A stretch of DNA of 64,000 bases, from contig JACRIK010000021.1 in the NCBI GenBank assembly GCA_016235865.1, positions 33,226 through 97,225 on the forward strand, given 5' to 3'. A program made the translations under genes and the position numbers. Positions 1 through 7,988 of the stretch are shown piece after piece (positions within the stretch are counted from its first letter, which is position 1; each line of letters begins with the position of its first letter). The notes under the pieces were generated by a model. The model was not told the DNA's origin and ran no database searches. It saw nothing but the letters and a program-made list of their open reading frames with translations. This DNA comes from Planctomycetota bacterium. GTDB lineage: Bacteria > Planctomycetota > MHYJ01 > JACQXL01.

Positions 1-110
1 TAAATATCGTTTTCTATCTCTCTGACGCGCGATTCAACCACGGCTACAGGCATGTCTTTGAATTCGTCGAGGAATTTCTGGACCCGGTCAAATGATTTAC
101 CGTTATCCAT
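1..110 (-). CDS. Hypothetical protein, 3' end cut by window edge
   Basis: An open frame runs from an ATG at 108-110 off the left end of the window (36 codons visible). It begins MDNGKSFDRVQKFLDEF and is clearly related to the next small gene (MNNVEAYDRVKAFLD): both open with a short acidic stretch, then YDRV/FDRV and a K-F-L-D motif. The pair looks like a small tandem duplication ahead of mraZ. I do not recognise a family. The length is unknown because the end lies outside the window. Confidence 0.55.
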   Translation of the reverse strand, partial: MDNGKSFDRVQKFLDEFKDMPVAVVESRVREIENDI

Positions 111-128
111 AGGCGGGCTCCTTTCTAA

Positions 129-317
129 TTAAAGTAACAAGCGGATGTGGTCGCTCAGGTCCACATCCTTTAGTTTCGGGAATTTTGAGCGCAGGCGCTC
201 TAATTTATCAACCAGCAGAGTGACATCTGCTTTTATTCCCTGGGGCGGGGTGATGGTCATGTCCTGGTTGGTGTCCAGAAATGCTTTAACCCGGTCGTAA
301 GCTTCGACGTTATTCAT
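129..317 (-). CDS. Hypothetical 62-aa protein, paralogue of the left neighbour
   Basis: A short charged protein with no signal peptide or membrane segment. Residues 35-55 (VDKLERLRSKFPKL) look helical and amphipathic. Its first 15 residues resemble those of the gene to its left, 18 bp away. It lies 23 bp downstream of mraZ on the same strand, so all three could share a transcript. This is not the usual mraZ-mraW order of a division (dcw) cluster. Function unknown. Confidence 0.55.
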   Translation of the reverse strand: MNNVEAYDRVKAFLDTNQDMTITPPQGIKADVTLLVDKLERLRSKFPKLKDVDLSDHIRLLL

Positions 318-340
318 ATTTGGCTCTCTCTACGTGTTTA

Positions 341-832
341 TTACGGTTTATAAATATATTTTTCCAATTGGGGGATTTGGTTGTTAAGCCAGGGGGAAAC
401 CGTGTTCCATTTGGCCAGGTCCCAGATTTCTATATGGTCGCCGCCGCCGATAATCATGATGTCCCGTTTCAGCTCAGCCGCGCTAATCAGGCGGGTGGGC
501 ACCAGGATGCGCCATTGCGGGTCAACCTTACATAACTCCGTGTCCGAGGTAACCTTGCGCAGGTACCAGGCGGCTTCCTGGCTTTTCTTGGCATTTTCCT
601 TGAGCCATTCAAAGTGTTTTTCCCAGACCTCAGGCGGATAGATTTCCAGGAATTGGGAAACCATGTTCTGATATTCCACCTTTTTCAGGGTGGCAAAGAG
701 GTGGTAATCTTCTGATGCGGGCTTGTCAGATTCGCTTCGCTCACTGTAAACTGATAACGAGAGGCGGAACTTGGCCGGAATCACCAGCCGCTTCTTGTTA
801 TCCAGTGTATAATTAAATTGGCCAACGAACAT
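341..832 (-). CDS. mraZ: MraZ transcriptional regulator
   Basis: MraZ is a DNA-binding protein built from two SpoVT/AbrB-like halves and normally represses the division and cell-wall cluster that it heads. Here residues 8-24 carry the first signature (DNKKRLVIPAKFR) and residues about 104-140 the second (VDPQWRILVPTRLI ... IIGGGDHIEIWD). At 163 residues it is slightly longer than usual. The excess falls near residues 27-42 (SVYSERSESDKPASED), whose DNA (about 720-765) contains a GCTTCGCTC-type repeat, so it may be a repeat-derived in-frame insertion. The following genes are small hypotheticals and not mraW/rsmH, so mraZ appears detached from its usual cluster. Confidence 0.9.
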   Translation of the reverse strand: MFVGQFNYTLDNKKRLVIPAKFRLSLSVYSERSESDKPASEDYHLFATLKKVEYQNMVSQFLEIYPPEVWEKHFEWLKENAKKSQEAAWYLRKVTSDTELCKVDPQWRILVPTRLISAAELKRDIMIIGGGDHIEIWDLAKWNTVSPWLNNQIPQLEKYIYKP

Positions 833-1434
833 ATGACTACTATCCCCAATAGCCCTCTCTCGCTGGGTCCTAAGTTAGGCATAACCCATATGGGATGCTC
901 TCCCACTTTATGGGATTATGTCCTACCTTATTACACTATATTATCGGACTGTCAAGAAATAATCTTTATTTATTAATATTTATTATATTTTATCATAGTT
1001 TAGGGCTTGGGATGACTATACATTTCTTAGGTCTTTGTATATCAGGAAGCACAATATATGGTATGTGCTGAGCCTGGGCCGGAATAGGGCTGAGGGGAAA
1101 ATAATATAAATATAAAAATTATTTTGAGATAGGTGATAAATCGCAATATTATGCCGGAATGGGATTTTATGCCACCTTAAGATTTAGAGATGACAAATAT
1201 CTTTTTGCCGGTAATATCGTGATCTCTATGCGTATAGATTATAGATGTGATTACTTGACCCCGTTAGAAGTACTTGTTTTAGTTATACGGGTAAAACTCG
1301 TGGCCATATTTTTTGCCTTAAGAGAGATGTTGTTTTAAGAAGACGGTGACCCGGAAATCATTTGGGGTCACCTACTTCTAACGGGGTTGATAAATACTTA
1401 CGATACAGTATGAAATAATTTTGAGGAATAATGC
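833..1434. other. 602-bp intergenic region between divergent mraZ and the first sensor set
   Basis: No gene is supported here. Near mraZ there are several TGGG/CCCA pentamers (844-848, 864-868, 884-888, 891-895, 901-905, 911-915). MraZ is known to bind repeated TGGGN boxes, so this could be its own operator, but the 10-bp phasing is only partly kept (891 and 911 are 20 bp apart). 945-1000 is very A/T-rich. The right half holds the inverted-repeat element at 1258-1387. Confidence 0.4.
1258..1387. repeat. 130-bp element bounded by perfect 15-bp inverted repeats
   Basis: ACCCCGTTAGAAGTA at 1258-1272 is the exact reverse complement of 1373-1387. Nested inside is a second hairpin, GGTGACCC (1345-1352) against GGGTCACC (1365-1372). 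There is no open reading frame for a transposase. It resembles a miniature inverted-repeat element and ends 47 bp before the PhnD-like gene, so it could carry or disturb that gene's promoter. Confidence 0.6.
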
Positions 1435-2364
1435 ATGCTTAATAGATTCATAATAATTATTGCCATTTTATTTATTATCCTGACTGGAATAATTATTTAC
1501 ACGGTTTATTACCCGCCGGCCGGGGCGCAAAAGGTTGATTTGGGCAAGACCGTGCCTCTGGAACATCATAAAGACACACCTTCGGATTCCTTGAGGGTGG
1601 CTATCGGCGGGATTGTTTCACCCAGGGAGACCGCGGTTTATTACAACGACCTGCTGGCTTGTATCTCCGAGAAGATAGACAAGCCGATTGTTATTGTCCA
1701 GCGAAGCAGTTATGTGGAGATTAACGACCTCTTGAAGAACGGGCAGGTTGATTGCGCCTTTGTTTGCAGCGGGCCGTATGTGGCGGCCCACGACGAATTC
1801 GGCGCGGAACTTTTGGTTGTTCCTGTAGTCAATGGAACGACCTTTTATTGTTCCTATATCATCGTGCATAAAGACAGTCCGTTTCAAAGCATTAATGACC
1901 TGAGGGGTAAGAATTTTGCCATCAGCCAGGTGCTTTCTTCCACCGGACGGATTTATCCTGCTTACCTGGTTACCCGGAGGGATTCCACGATTGATGTTTT
2001 CTTTTCCAAGACCACCACCATACCCGGGCATGACAATATCATAAAGGCCGTGGCCGAGAAATGGATAGATGGCGGCGCGGTAAACAGCTTCGTCTGGGAC
2101 TATATGGCGGAGACCCAGCCGAAATATACATCACAGACCAGGATTATCCACAAATCGCCACAGTGGGGCAACCCGCCTTTTATCGTCCGGAAAGACCTGG
2201 ACGTAGGGTTGAAGAAGAAGTTGCAGGAAGTTCTTCTGAATATGCATACCCATCCTTCCGGCGGTAGTATTCTTAAAGAGAAACTTTTGATTGATAAATT
2301 CGTTGAAGGTGATGATAAGTGGTACAATCCTATCCGTGATATGCTAAAAGGGCATGCTAAATGA
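1435..2364 (+). CDS. PhnD-like periplasmic binding protein, sensor subunit (set 1)
   Basis: A 309-residue protein of the phosphate/phosphite/phosphonate-binding (PhnD, PF12974-like) type. Residues 5-27 form an N-terminal membrane anchor or signal. The binding domain follows, with the family-like stretches YYNDLLACISEKIDKP, DCAFVCSGPYV and LRGKNFAISQ. No ABC permease or ATPase gene is nearby. Instead the stop overlaps the start of a histidine kinase by 4 bp (ATGA), so this is best read as a periplasmic sensing subunit. TtrS, the tetrathionate sensor kinase, carries a PhnD-like domain fused to the kinase; here the two parts are separate genes. A paralogue lies at 11286-12194. Ligand unknown. 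Confidence 0.85.
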   Translation: MLNRFIIIIAILFIILTGIIIYTVYYPPAGAQKVDLGKTVPLEHHKDTPSDSLRVAIGGIVSPRETAVYYNDLLACISEKIDKPIVIVQRSSYVEINDLLKNGQVDCAFVCSGPYVAAHDEFGAELLVVPVVNGTTFYCSYIIVHKDSPFQSINDLRGKNFAISQVLSSTGRIYPAYLVTRRDSTIDVFFSKTTTIPGHDNIIKAVAEKWIDGGAVNSFVWDYMAETQPKYTSQTRIIHKSPQWGNPPFIVRKDLDVGLKKKLQEVLLNMHTHPSGGSILKEKLLIDKFVEGDDKWYNPIRDMLKGHAK

Positions 2365-3776
2365 ACAAGAATAGTTTACAAGCCAAATTTATATTTAGTG
2401 TTGCCTTTTTGATTATCCTGTTAGGACTGGCGGTATTGCTTGTGATTACCGTAATTTACCGGCAGGAACTTTCTGCGGAATTGCGGCATAAGGGATTTTC
2501 CACGGGACGGCTTCTGTCGCTGAACCTGATTGACCCGATTATGACCAATAATATCGTTAATCTGCACCAGATTATCCAGGATGTGAAAGAGGCGGACAAG
2601 GATGTGGCCTATATTTTTGTGGTTAATCCCGGCGGTAGCGAAGTCCTGGCGCATACCTTTGACAAGGGATTCCCGATGGACTTATTGAAATCCGGTTTTC
2701 TTACGCCCCAGCAGGACTCGAGCATAAAAATACTTGATACTAAGGAAGGTGTTATTCACGATATTGCCACGCCGATTTTAGGCGGAACAATCGGAACAGT
2801 TCATATCGGCGTTTCCGAGTCGTCAATCAGGTCCGTTCTTAACAAGAGCACTCTGACCCTGTCTCTTATCACATTGGGTGTTCTTTCACTTGGCTTGTTT
2901 GTTTTCTATTTCCTGGTAAATCAGGCCGTCAGGCCGATTAGAGAAATGACCAGCGCCGCCAAAGCCATCGGCGAGGGCGACCTGACGGTTAAGGTTGAAG
3001 TTACCACCAGTGATGAAATCGGCATACTCGCCGAGACATTAAACCAGATGAGCGATAAGTTATTCCAGGCATACGAAGACCTGAAATCCGCCAAGACGCA
3101 ATTAGACCGGGCCAACCGCCTGGCTTCGTTGGGGCAGTTTACGGCCGGTATCGCCCACGAGGTTAATAACCCTCTGGGCGGGATGCTTTTAACGGCCCGT
3201 CAGTTATTACGGGACCCGGCATTAAATAGCGCGGAGCGGGAACAATTAGAAATCATCCTGCGCGGGCTGATGAGGGTGGAATCCATTGTTAAGCAGTTGC
3301 TGACTATCTCGGACCATAGACCTTTTGCGCCGGTACCGGCGTCTTTGTCTGAACTTATACGGGAATCTCTTTTGTTATTCCAGCACCGGTTGGATGAACA
3401 ATCCATAAAAGTTAATAATGAGTTAGCCGGCAGGGATGAAGAGATTATGGCTGAGCCGGTACAGCTTCAGCAGGTATTTACTAATGTGATTAAAAACGCC
3501 ATTGATGCCATGCCCTATGGCGGTAAACTCACCATTGGTTCCATCACGGATAATAAGAGCATCCATATTCGGATACACGATACCGGTAAAGGAATGGACG
3601 AGAGGACAATGCATCATATTTTTGAGCCGTTCTTTACCACCAAAGAAGCGGGTAAAGGACAGGGGTTGGGATTATCTGTCAGTTACAGTATTATCCAGCG
3701 TCATAAAGGTGATATTAAGATTACCAGCTGTCCCAATGAAGGGACTGCGGTAACAATTATTTTGCCAAACGCATAA
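2361..3776 (+). CDS. Membrane sensor histidine kinase (set 1)
   Basis: A 471-residue NtrB-like kinase. TM1 is at about 10-32, an extracytoplasmic sensor region at 33-160, TM2 at about 162-188, then a HAMP linker and a HisKA helix with the phospho-accepting His266 in GIAHEVNNP. The ATPase domain has an N box (NVIKNAIDAM), G1 (DTGKGMD) and G2 (GQGLGLS). The start overlaps the PhnD-like gene and the stop is 3 bp from the response regulator, so the three are co-transcribed and probably translationally coupled. The kinase is expected to pass phosphate to the sigma-54 activator downstream in response to the binding protein. Confidence 0.93.
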   Translation: MNKNSLQAKFIFSVAFLIILLGLAVLLVITVIYRQELSAELRHKGFSTGRLLSLNLIDPIMTNNIVNLHQIIQDVKEADKDVAYIFVVNPGGSEVLAHTFDKGFPMDLLKSGFLTPQQDSSIKILDTKEGVIHDIATPILGGTIGTVHIGVSESSIRSVLNKSTLTLSLITLGVLSLGLFVFYFLVNQAVRPIREMTSAAKAIGEGDLTVKVEVTTSDEIGILAETLNQMSDKLFQAYEDLKSAKTQLDRANRLASLGQFTAGIAHEVNNPLGGMLLTARQLLRDPALNSAEREQLEIILRGLMRVESIVKQLLTISDHRPFAPVPASLSELIRESLLLFQHRLDEQSIKVNNELAGRDEEIMAEPVQLQQVFTNVIKNAIDAMPYGGKLTIGSITDNKSIHIRIHDTGKGMDERTMHHIFEPFFTTKEAGKGQGLGLSVSYSIIQRHKGDIKITSCPNEGTAVTIILPNA

Positions 3777-3779
3777 ATT

Positions 3780-5129
3780 ATGAACAAGAGAGTAATACTT
3801 ATCGCCGAAGATGACGAAATAATGCGTTCGGCGCTGACCAATGCCTTGTCCCGGGAGGGGTACGAGGTAAGAACCGCCATTGACGGTTCAGAGGCCTGGG
3901 AGCAATACCATACCAACGACATTGACCTGGTTTTAGCCGACATCAAAATGCCCAAGATGGACGGGATTGAATTGCTTAAGGAAATAAAGAAAACCAGCTA
4001 TGAAACCATCGTGATACTTATGACCGCGCACGGCACGATTCCTGACGCGGTAGAGGCCATAAAATTAGGCGCCTACGATTATATCACCAAGCCGTTCCTG
4101 ATTGAGGAGCTTTTGATGATAATCCAGCGCGCTTTTGAATTGTACCTGCTTACTGATAAGACAAGTGAGGTGGATAAATTTCATAATATCGTCGGCCGGA
4201 ATAAGGAAATGCAGAAAGTTTACCAGCTCATAGAAACCATTGCCCCGGGCGATAGCTCGGTGGTAATTTACGGTGAAACCGGCTCAGGTAAAGAGCTGAT
4301 TGCCGAAGCCATCCATTATATGAGCAAGCGAAAGGACAAGCCGTTCATCAAAATCAGTTGCGGCGGTTTTCCTGAAACGCTCCTGGAAAGCGAACTCTTC
4401 GGGCACGAGAAGGGGGCCTTTACCGGCGCGTCAGAGCGCAAGACCGGGCGCTTTGAACTGGCCAAGGACGGTACTTTACTGCTGGATGATATTGATGATT
4501 TGTCTTTGTCTGCCCAGGTAAAACTGCTTCGTTTTATGCAGGAAAAGAAATTTGAACGGGTCGGCGGTATTGAAACCATTGAGATGGATGTCCGCATTGT
4601 TGCCGCAAGTAAAAAGGACTTGAGGCAGGAGGTTACTAAAGGAAGATTCCGGGAGGATTTATTCTATCGCCTGAACGTAATTCCTATTTTTCTGCCGCCA
4701 TTGCGGGAGAGAAGAGATGATATTCCTCTTTTAGCCAGGCATTTTCTTGGTCATTATTCAGAAACGCTCAATAAGAAGGTGGAAAGATTTTCTTCCCAGG
4801 CGCTTAATGCTTTGTTTGAATATGATTGGTCCGGTAATGTCAGGGAATTAGAAAATATTGTAGAACGGGCCGTGGCGCTCTGCAAAGGTTCGGAAATCAC
4901 TCCGGAAGAGGTATTGCCTTCTCTTGGTTCCCGGAGGTCTTTACGGTCAGGGAAAATCATTATTAGCGCTGACTTAAAACCAGCCGGTGATGTGGTTAAG
5001 GAAACGGAAAAACAACACATCAAGAAAATCCTCAAGGAAACCGGCGGACAGAAGATAAAGGCGGCCGAGATTTTGGGCATCAGCCGTAAAACACTCTGGG
5101 AGAAAATCAGGGAATATAAGATAAAGTAA
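3780..5129 (+). CDS. NtrC-family sigma-54-dependent response regulator (set 1)
   Basis: 449 residues in three parts. The receiver domain (about 1-120) has the acidic pair D11/D12 and phospho-acceptor D54 (LADIKMP). The AAA+ domain has Walker A GETGSGKE, the sigma-54 contact loop GAFTGA intact, and Walker B LLLDDID. A Fis-type helix-turn-helix ends the protein (AAEILGISRKTLWEKI). Such proteins open promoters only with sigma-54 RNA polymerase, from enhancer sites. Matching -24/-12 promoters occur at 5773 and 15943, and paired palindromes suited to be enhancers lie at 5564 and 5637. The assignment of this regulator to those sites is inferred from position. Confidence 0.95.
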   Translation: MNKRVILIAEDDEIMRSALTNALSREGYEVRTAIDGSEAWEQYHTNDIDLVLADIKMPKMDGIELLKEIKKTSYETIVILMTAHGTIPDAVEAIKLGAYDYITKPFLIEELLMIIQRAFELYLLTDKTSEVDKFHNIVGRNKEMQKVYQLIETIAPGDSSVVIYGETGSGKELIAEAIHYMSKRKDKPFIKISCGGFPETLLESELFGHEKGAFTGASERKTGRFELAKDGTLLLDDIDDLSLSAQVKLLRFMQEKKFERVGGIETIEMDVRIVAASKKDLRQEVTKGRFREDLFYRLNVIPIFLPPLRERRDDIPLLARHFLGHYSETLNKKVERFSSQALNALFEYDWSGNVRELENIVERAVALCKGSEITPEEVLPSLGSRRSLRSGKIIISADLKPAGDVVKETEKQHIKKILKETGGQKIKAAEILGISRKTLWEKIREYKIK

Positions 5130-5165
5130 AGTCCTGTTATTGGTCCAAATTAAATCCAGCGAAAT

Positions 5166-5235
5166 ATAGGGGGACTACACCTATCCCCCACCCCCACTAC
5201 ACCTCTCCCCCCTACCCCCTACCTCCCCCTCCCCA
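5166..5235. repeat. C-run block at head of 22-bp array A
   Basis: About 70 bp made of runs of four to six C separated by short spacers such as ACTACACC and TACC, preceded by a short G run. The complementary strand could form G-quadruplexes. Similar blocks touch the arrays at 15377, 37628 and 63374; the one at 63646-63712, read on the minus strand, has the same ACTAC plus C-run make-up. Confidence 0.6.
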
Positions 5236-5237
5236 TG

Positions 5238-5479
5238 TGTGGATATACCTCTGGTATCGGTATAAATATCCCCTCATATTCTGTAAATATAACCCCGGCA
5301 TAGGGTTAATATGTCTCTGGCGGCGTTATATCAACCCGCCCATACCATGTTGATAACCCTCTCGCATCGTGCAGATATGCCTCTGGCGCTGCTATAAACA
5401 CCCTCTGGCAATCGGTTGATATGCCTGATGGTGCCTTATAAACACCTTCTCACGGTGGGTTGATATGTCTCTCATACCT
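5238..5479. repeat. 22-bp tandem array A, 11 units
   Basis: Eleven consecutive units of exactly 22 bp fill 5238-5479 without any change of phase. Units diverge in sequence but share a core like TTGATATGCCTCTGGC; alternate units read more like TATAAACACCCTC. The unit length is not a multiple of three, so it is not a coding repeat. There is no unique spacer, so it is not CRISPR. It is one of five such arrays in the window. Confidence 0.8.
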
Positions 5480-5563
5480 GTCCCGGCCTGCCCGATGTCC
5501 ACGATGAAAGACCTCTATGAACATAATAGTAACATACTATTGTTAGAACCCTTACCAAACAGA

Positions 5564-5581
5564 TGTTACATTATCGTAACA
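5564..5581. promoter_or_regulatory. Candidate activator enhancer site 1
   Basis: TGTTAC-ATTATC-GTAACA is a perfect 6-6-6 palindrome. An almost identical one (same arms) lies 73 bp further on. Both sit upstream of the sigma-54 promoter at 5773, centred about 227 and 154 bp before the predicted transcription start. That is the normal distance range for an NtrC-type enhancer. Which regulator binds is an inference. Confidence 0.6.
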
Positions 5582-5636
5582 TTTATATCTTATCTGCTTG
5601 ATATTAAATGCGTTATAATAATTTACTGCAGTCAAA

Positions 5637-5654
5637 TGTTACTATTTCGTAACA
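5637..5654. promoter_or_regulatory. Candidate activator enhancer site 2
   Basis: TGTTAC-TATTTC-GTAACA repeats the arms and spacing of the site at 5564, seven helical turns away, so two activator dimers would bind the same face of the DNA. A looser half-site pair with the arms turned outward (GTAACA ... TGTTA) occurs just upstream near 5529-5545. Confidence 0.6.
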
Positions 5655-5739
5655 TCTACCCGGTTAATCTGTCTATTCTACCTTACGGTCTCTTATATTT
5701 TTGTTGTTTCCAACCTATTATACGCCATAGTGATATAAT

Positions 5740-5748
5740 TCACTGTGA
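5740..5748. promoter_or_regulatory. TCACTGTGA palindrome upstream of sigma-54 promoter
   Basis: This 9-bp palindrome (TCACWGTGA) occurs at 5740, 5899, 15911 and 16689, only around the starts of the two effector operons as far as I could see. Here and at 15911 it begins 33 and 32 bp before the conserved CTGG of the promoter. It is a candidate operator for a shared regulator; Rex or a CRP/FNR-like protein are possibilities, neither shown. Confidence 0.5.
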
Positions 5749-5772
5749 CATTTTCCACTGTTTTCAGGCAAT

Positions 5773-5790
5773 CTGGCATACCATTTGCAT
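5773..5790 (+). promoter_or_regulatory. Sigma-54 (-24/-12) promoter for the half-1 operon
   Basis: CTGGCATACCATTTGCAT has the GG of the -24 element at 5775-5776 and the GC of the -12 element at 5787-5788, exactly 12 bp apart as sigma-54 requires. The predicted start is near 5799. The surrounding bases (AGGCA before it, ATA after it) closely match those of the rex promoter at 15943. Confidence 0.8.
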
Positions 5791-5898
5791 ATAAGTGTAG
5801 TAGAGGGTGTCAAAAAGTTACTCTGATTTAGGAAGGAGGAAACGAAATAGGTTAATAGGATGAGGGGATTTATTTTTTGGGCGTTTTAGCGCATTATT

Positions 5899-5907
5899 TC
5901 ACAGTGA
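5899..5907. promoter_or_regulatory. TCACAGTGA palindrome in the leader
   Basis: The core is extended here to TTCACAGTGAA, with further near-symmetry (TTATT on the left, AATAA on the right). It lies about 100 bp after the predicted transcription start and 35 bp before the gene at 5942, a position that would suit repression. Confidence 0.45.
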
Positions 5908-5941
5908 ATAATTAAACAAGAACAAGAAAGGAAAAACAGGT

Positions 5942-6481
5942 ATGTTCGAGAATCTGAAATTGAGCGCTCTGCCGGTGCGGATCAAAGTAATGATTACTGG
6001 CTTCCTATTGGTCATGGCCTTGGGTTATCTGATGTGTGTGGTAAATGTTTATCTGGTAACCAACTTTTCCATTAATGGGGTAATTGAACATTATCGGGGA
6101 ACTCAGATTGCCGAAAGCACTCCTTCAACTGGCGGGCAGCCCGCGGCTCCAGCCGTGGAGTCAGAGATTCAATATCCCAAACTGCCGGTGGAAATGGTCC
6201 GGGTTTCCCACATCCATCTGATGACCTATGATATGATTTTATTGTTCGTCTGCCTGATATTCCTGCTGAGCGATTTCCCGGTCTGGCTGAAAACGGCCCT
6301 GACCACTCCGCCCTGGCTGCTGATTCCGCTGGACTTGGGATGCGGCTGGCTGGTCTGGAAGGTCTGGACGCCGGCGGCCTACGGCCATATAATCTTCGGG
6401 GCGTTGCTGGCCGTGTGCTTCTTCGGCGCAATCGGGTTTTCATTGATGGATATGTGGCTGAAGAAAACATCAAATAAATAA
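5942..6481 (+). CDS. Small integral membrane protein, first gene after sigma-54 promoter
   Basis: 179 residues with four predicted membrane spans (about 13-40, 90-113, 117-140, 144-168). A roughly 50-residue non-membrane loop lies between spans 1 and 2, rich in Pro/Ala/Ser (STPSTGGQPAAPAVESE). The second span opens with RVSHIHLMTYDM, whose paired histidines could bind haem or metal; that is inference. I do not recognise a named family. It is the first gene of the transcript that continues to the porin, FMN-binding protein and ApbE, which suggests a part in the same respiratory process. Confidence 0.75.
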   Translation: MFENLKLSALPVRIKVMITGFLLVMALGYLMCVVNVYLVTNFSINGVIEHYRGTQIAESTPSTGGQPAAPAVESEIQYPKLPVEMVRVSHIHLMTYDMILLFVCLIFLLSDFPVWLKTALTTPPWLLIPLDLGCGWLVWKVWTPAAYGHIIFGALLAVCFFGAIGFSLMDMWLKKTSNK

Positions 6482-6505
6482 TAAGGACGCTATGAAATTG
6501 GTGGC

Positions 6506-6628
6506 CCCGAAAGCATTCGGGACCATCTAACTCGCTGTAACGACCAGAGGTCTAACAGCGATAACCCCGATGTCGCTACGCTCATCGGGATAAGAGGCTG
6601 TAACACTCCTTTGTCGCTAACAGCCTCT
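6506..6628 (+). repeat. Stacked two-hairpin elements upstream of the porin
   Basis: Four hairpins in a row: CCCGAA/TTCGGG (6506-6521), TCGCTGT/ACAGCGA (6532-6561), CCCGATG/CATCGGG (about 6567-6590) and AGAGGCTGT/ACAGCCTCT (6593-6628). This is two copies of a repeated element (G/C hairpin, then a TAAC...CTAAC-looped hairpin) seen also at 22060, 26375, 39799, 41197 and 44018. The loop and stem of the second hairpin are identical to those at 22081-22110. The rest of the 318-bp gap up to 6799 holds no supported gene. Confidence 0.65.
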
Positions 6629-6799
6629 AAGAAAGAGAGGTGTCCGGTTGTCGTTATGGGGTCTCGGCCCATGACGCAGGAGGATATTGGGAATGGAGGA
6701 GCAAGGGGACGCTACCTTCTTCCTGGCACGAGGCGCCAGGTTTCTGTTTCTTCTGGAAACAGGAATGTCCTACAGTTTCAATAAGGAGGGAATTAGAAC

Positions 6800-7972
6800 A
6801 TGGTAAAAAAAGGATTGTTTATCTTGGTGGGGCTGATGCTGATTATCGGCTCAAGCGTGACCGCTGAGGACAAAAAGCCGACCAAAGAAGGCACAAATAT
6901 GGCATTTGAACTCAATTTGCGTATCCGCAACAATGTGGATGAGGATGTTGTTTCTGACCAGGGATTTCAAATATATGAAATGGAATTGTTTCTTGATTCT
7001 ACGGTCAATGATAATGCCTCGGTATTTGTAGAGTATCCACTTGCCCACAAAAACGCTCTTAACCTGGGCAATGCTTGGTTGGACCTGCATAAAGCCGGCG
7101 AATTAGCCGCAACAGAACAGACCGGATTAATGATAGGCAACTTTGCGCCGCTGGTTGGTTATCTCAACTATGACGATAACCAGAGTTGGGCTTATGGCGG
7201 ACGGACGACCACCAACACTACCCTTATGAGAGGACAATCTATTGATAGCCAGAAAGTGAGAGACAGACAATTGGGCGTTGCCGGCGGGTACAAAATTAAT
7301 GATAGTTTCTTTGCCCAGGTTCATCTCTTTGACGGCAGCGGTCCGATTGAAAAAGCCGGCGGTGCGGATAACGACAAAAAGGTTGATGCCGCCACGAGAG
7401 TCCAGTACACCATGCCTAATAATTTAGGTAAGGTCGGCGTAGGATATTGGGTTTCACCGGGTACCGATGGGGCGACAGCCAACACTGCGGGCACCCAATT
7501 TGGTGGCGCTGGAGCAAAACACCCGCGTACTATAGAACGTACTGTGGTTTACTTTAAGTATCCTAATGTTAACCAGGCAACGCTTCCTGATTTCTCTTTA
7601 GGCGGTAAACCTTTTATGGTCTATGGAGAATATATGCAGGGGACAGCCAAGGCCGAAAAACGTGCCGGTGTTCCGGCCAGTTTACAGGTGGACACCGATT
7701 TTACCAGTTACTATCTGGAAGGCAATTTCCGGCTCCCGCTTTTTATGGAAAACAATAAAGTAGTCGGGGTATTACGTTATGACTATTGGGACCCTGACAA
7801 GGATAAGAGTTCAAACACCTTACAGGCAGTTACGCCATCTGTGAAATGGGAATTCCAAAACAATATGTATCTAACAGTTGGATGGGAATGGTACTTTAGC
7901 AATGGGACCAAGGCTGTGGTTCCAGAGAGAGATAACGACCGTCTCGCTGTTGAATTGGCAGTATGGTTCTAA
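6800..7972 (+). CDS. Outer-membrane beta-barrel porin
   Basis: A 390-residue protein with a signal peptide (MVKKGLFILVGLMLIIGSSVTA, cut before EDKK). The mature part alternates aromatic and polar residues as in beta strands and ends in Phe (LAVELAVWF), as outer-membrane barrels do for recognition by the assembly machinery. Stretches such as VVYFKYPN, FMVYGEYMQG, YYLEGNFRLP and YLTVGWEWYFSNG are typical strand/loop alternation. AAGGAGG lies 10 bp before the ATG. It probably lets the substrate of the respiratory system, or another anion, into the periplasm. A different barrel is at 24174. Confidence 0.75.
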   Translation: MVKKGLFILVGLMLIIGSSVTAEDKKPTKEGTNMAFELNLRIRNNVDEDVVSDQGFQIYEMELFLDSTVNDNASVFVEYPLAHKNALNLGNAWLDLHKAGELAATEQTGLMIGNFAPLVGYLNYDDNQSWAYGGRTTTNTTLMRGQSIDSQKVRDRQLGVAGGYKINDSFFAQVHLFDGSGPIEKAGGADNDKKVDAATRVQYTMPNNLGKVGVGYWVSPGTDGATANTAGTQFGGAGAKHPRTIERTVVYFKYPNVNQATLPDFSLGGKPFMVYGEYMQGTAKAEKRAGVPASLQVDTDFTSYYLEGNFRLPLFMENNKVVGVLRYDYWDPDKDKSSNTLQAVTPSVKWEFQNNMYLTVGWEWYFSNGTKAVVPERDNDRLAVELAVWF

Positions 7973-7988
7973 AAACCAGATAAATAGC

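Larger units (their letters stand above)
5130..5941. other. 812-bp control region between regulator and membrane-protein gene
   Basis: In order: a C-run block (5166-5235), an 11-unit 22-bp array (5238-5479), two TGTTAC-N6-GTAACA palindromes, a TCACTGTGA palindrome, a sigma-54 promoter and a second TCACAGTGA palindrome in the leader. An open frame of about 109 codons crosses 5465-5794, but it runs over the palindromes and promoter, has no ribosome binding site and looks random, so I do not call it a gene. Confidence 0.6.

Noticed and set aside
1435..2364. Phosphonate ABC transporter binding protein
   Set aside because: No permease or ATPase gene is nearby, and the tight link to a kinase favours sensing.
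5465..5794. 109-codon open frame
   Set aside because: It covers the enhancer palindromes and the -24/-12 promoter and has no family resemblance or ribosome binding site.
6671..6784. Possible 37-codon gene upstream of the porin
   Set aside because: The start has no convincing ribosome binding site and the peptide follows hairpin sequence; low support.
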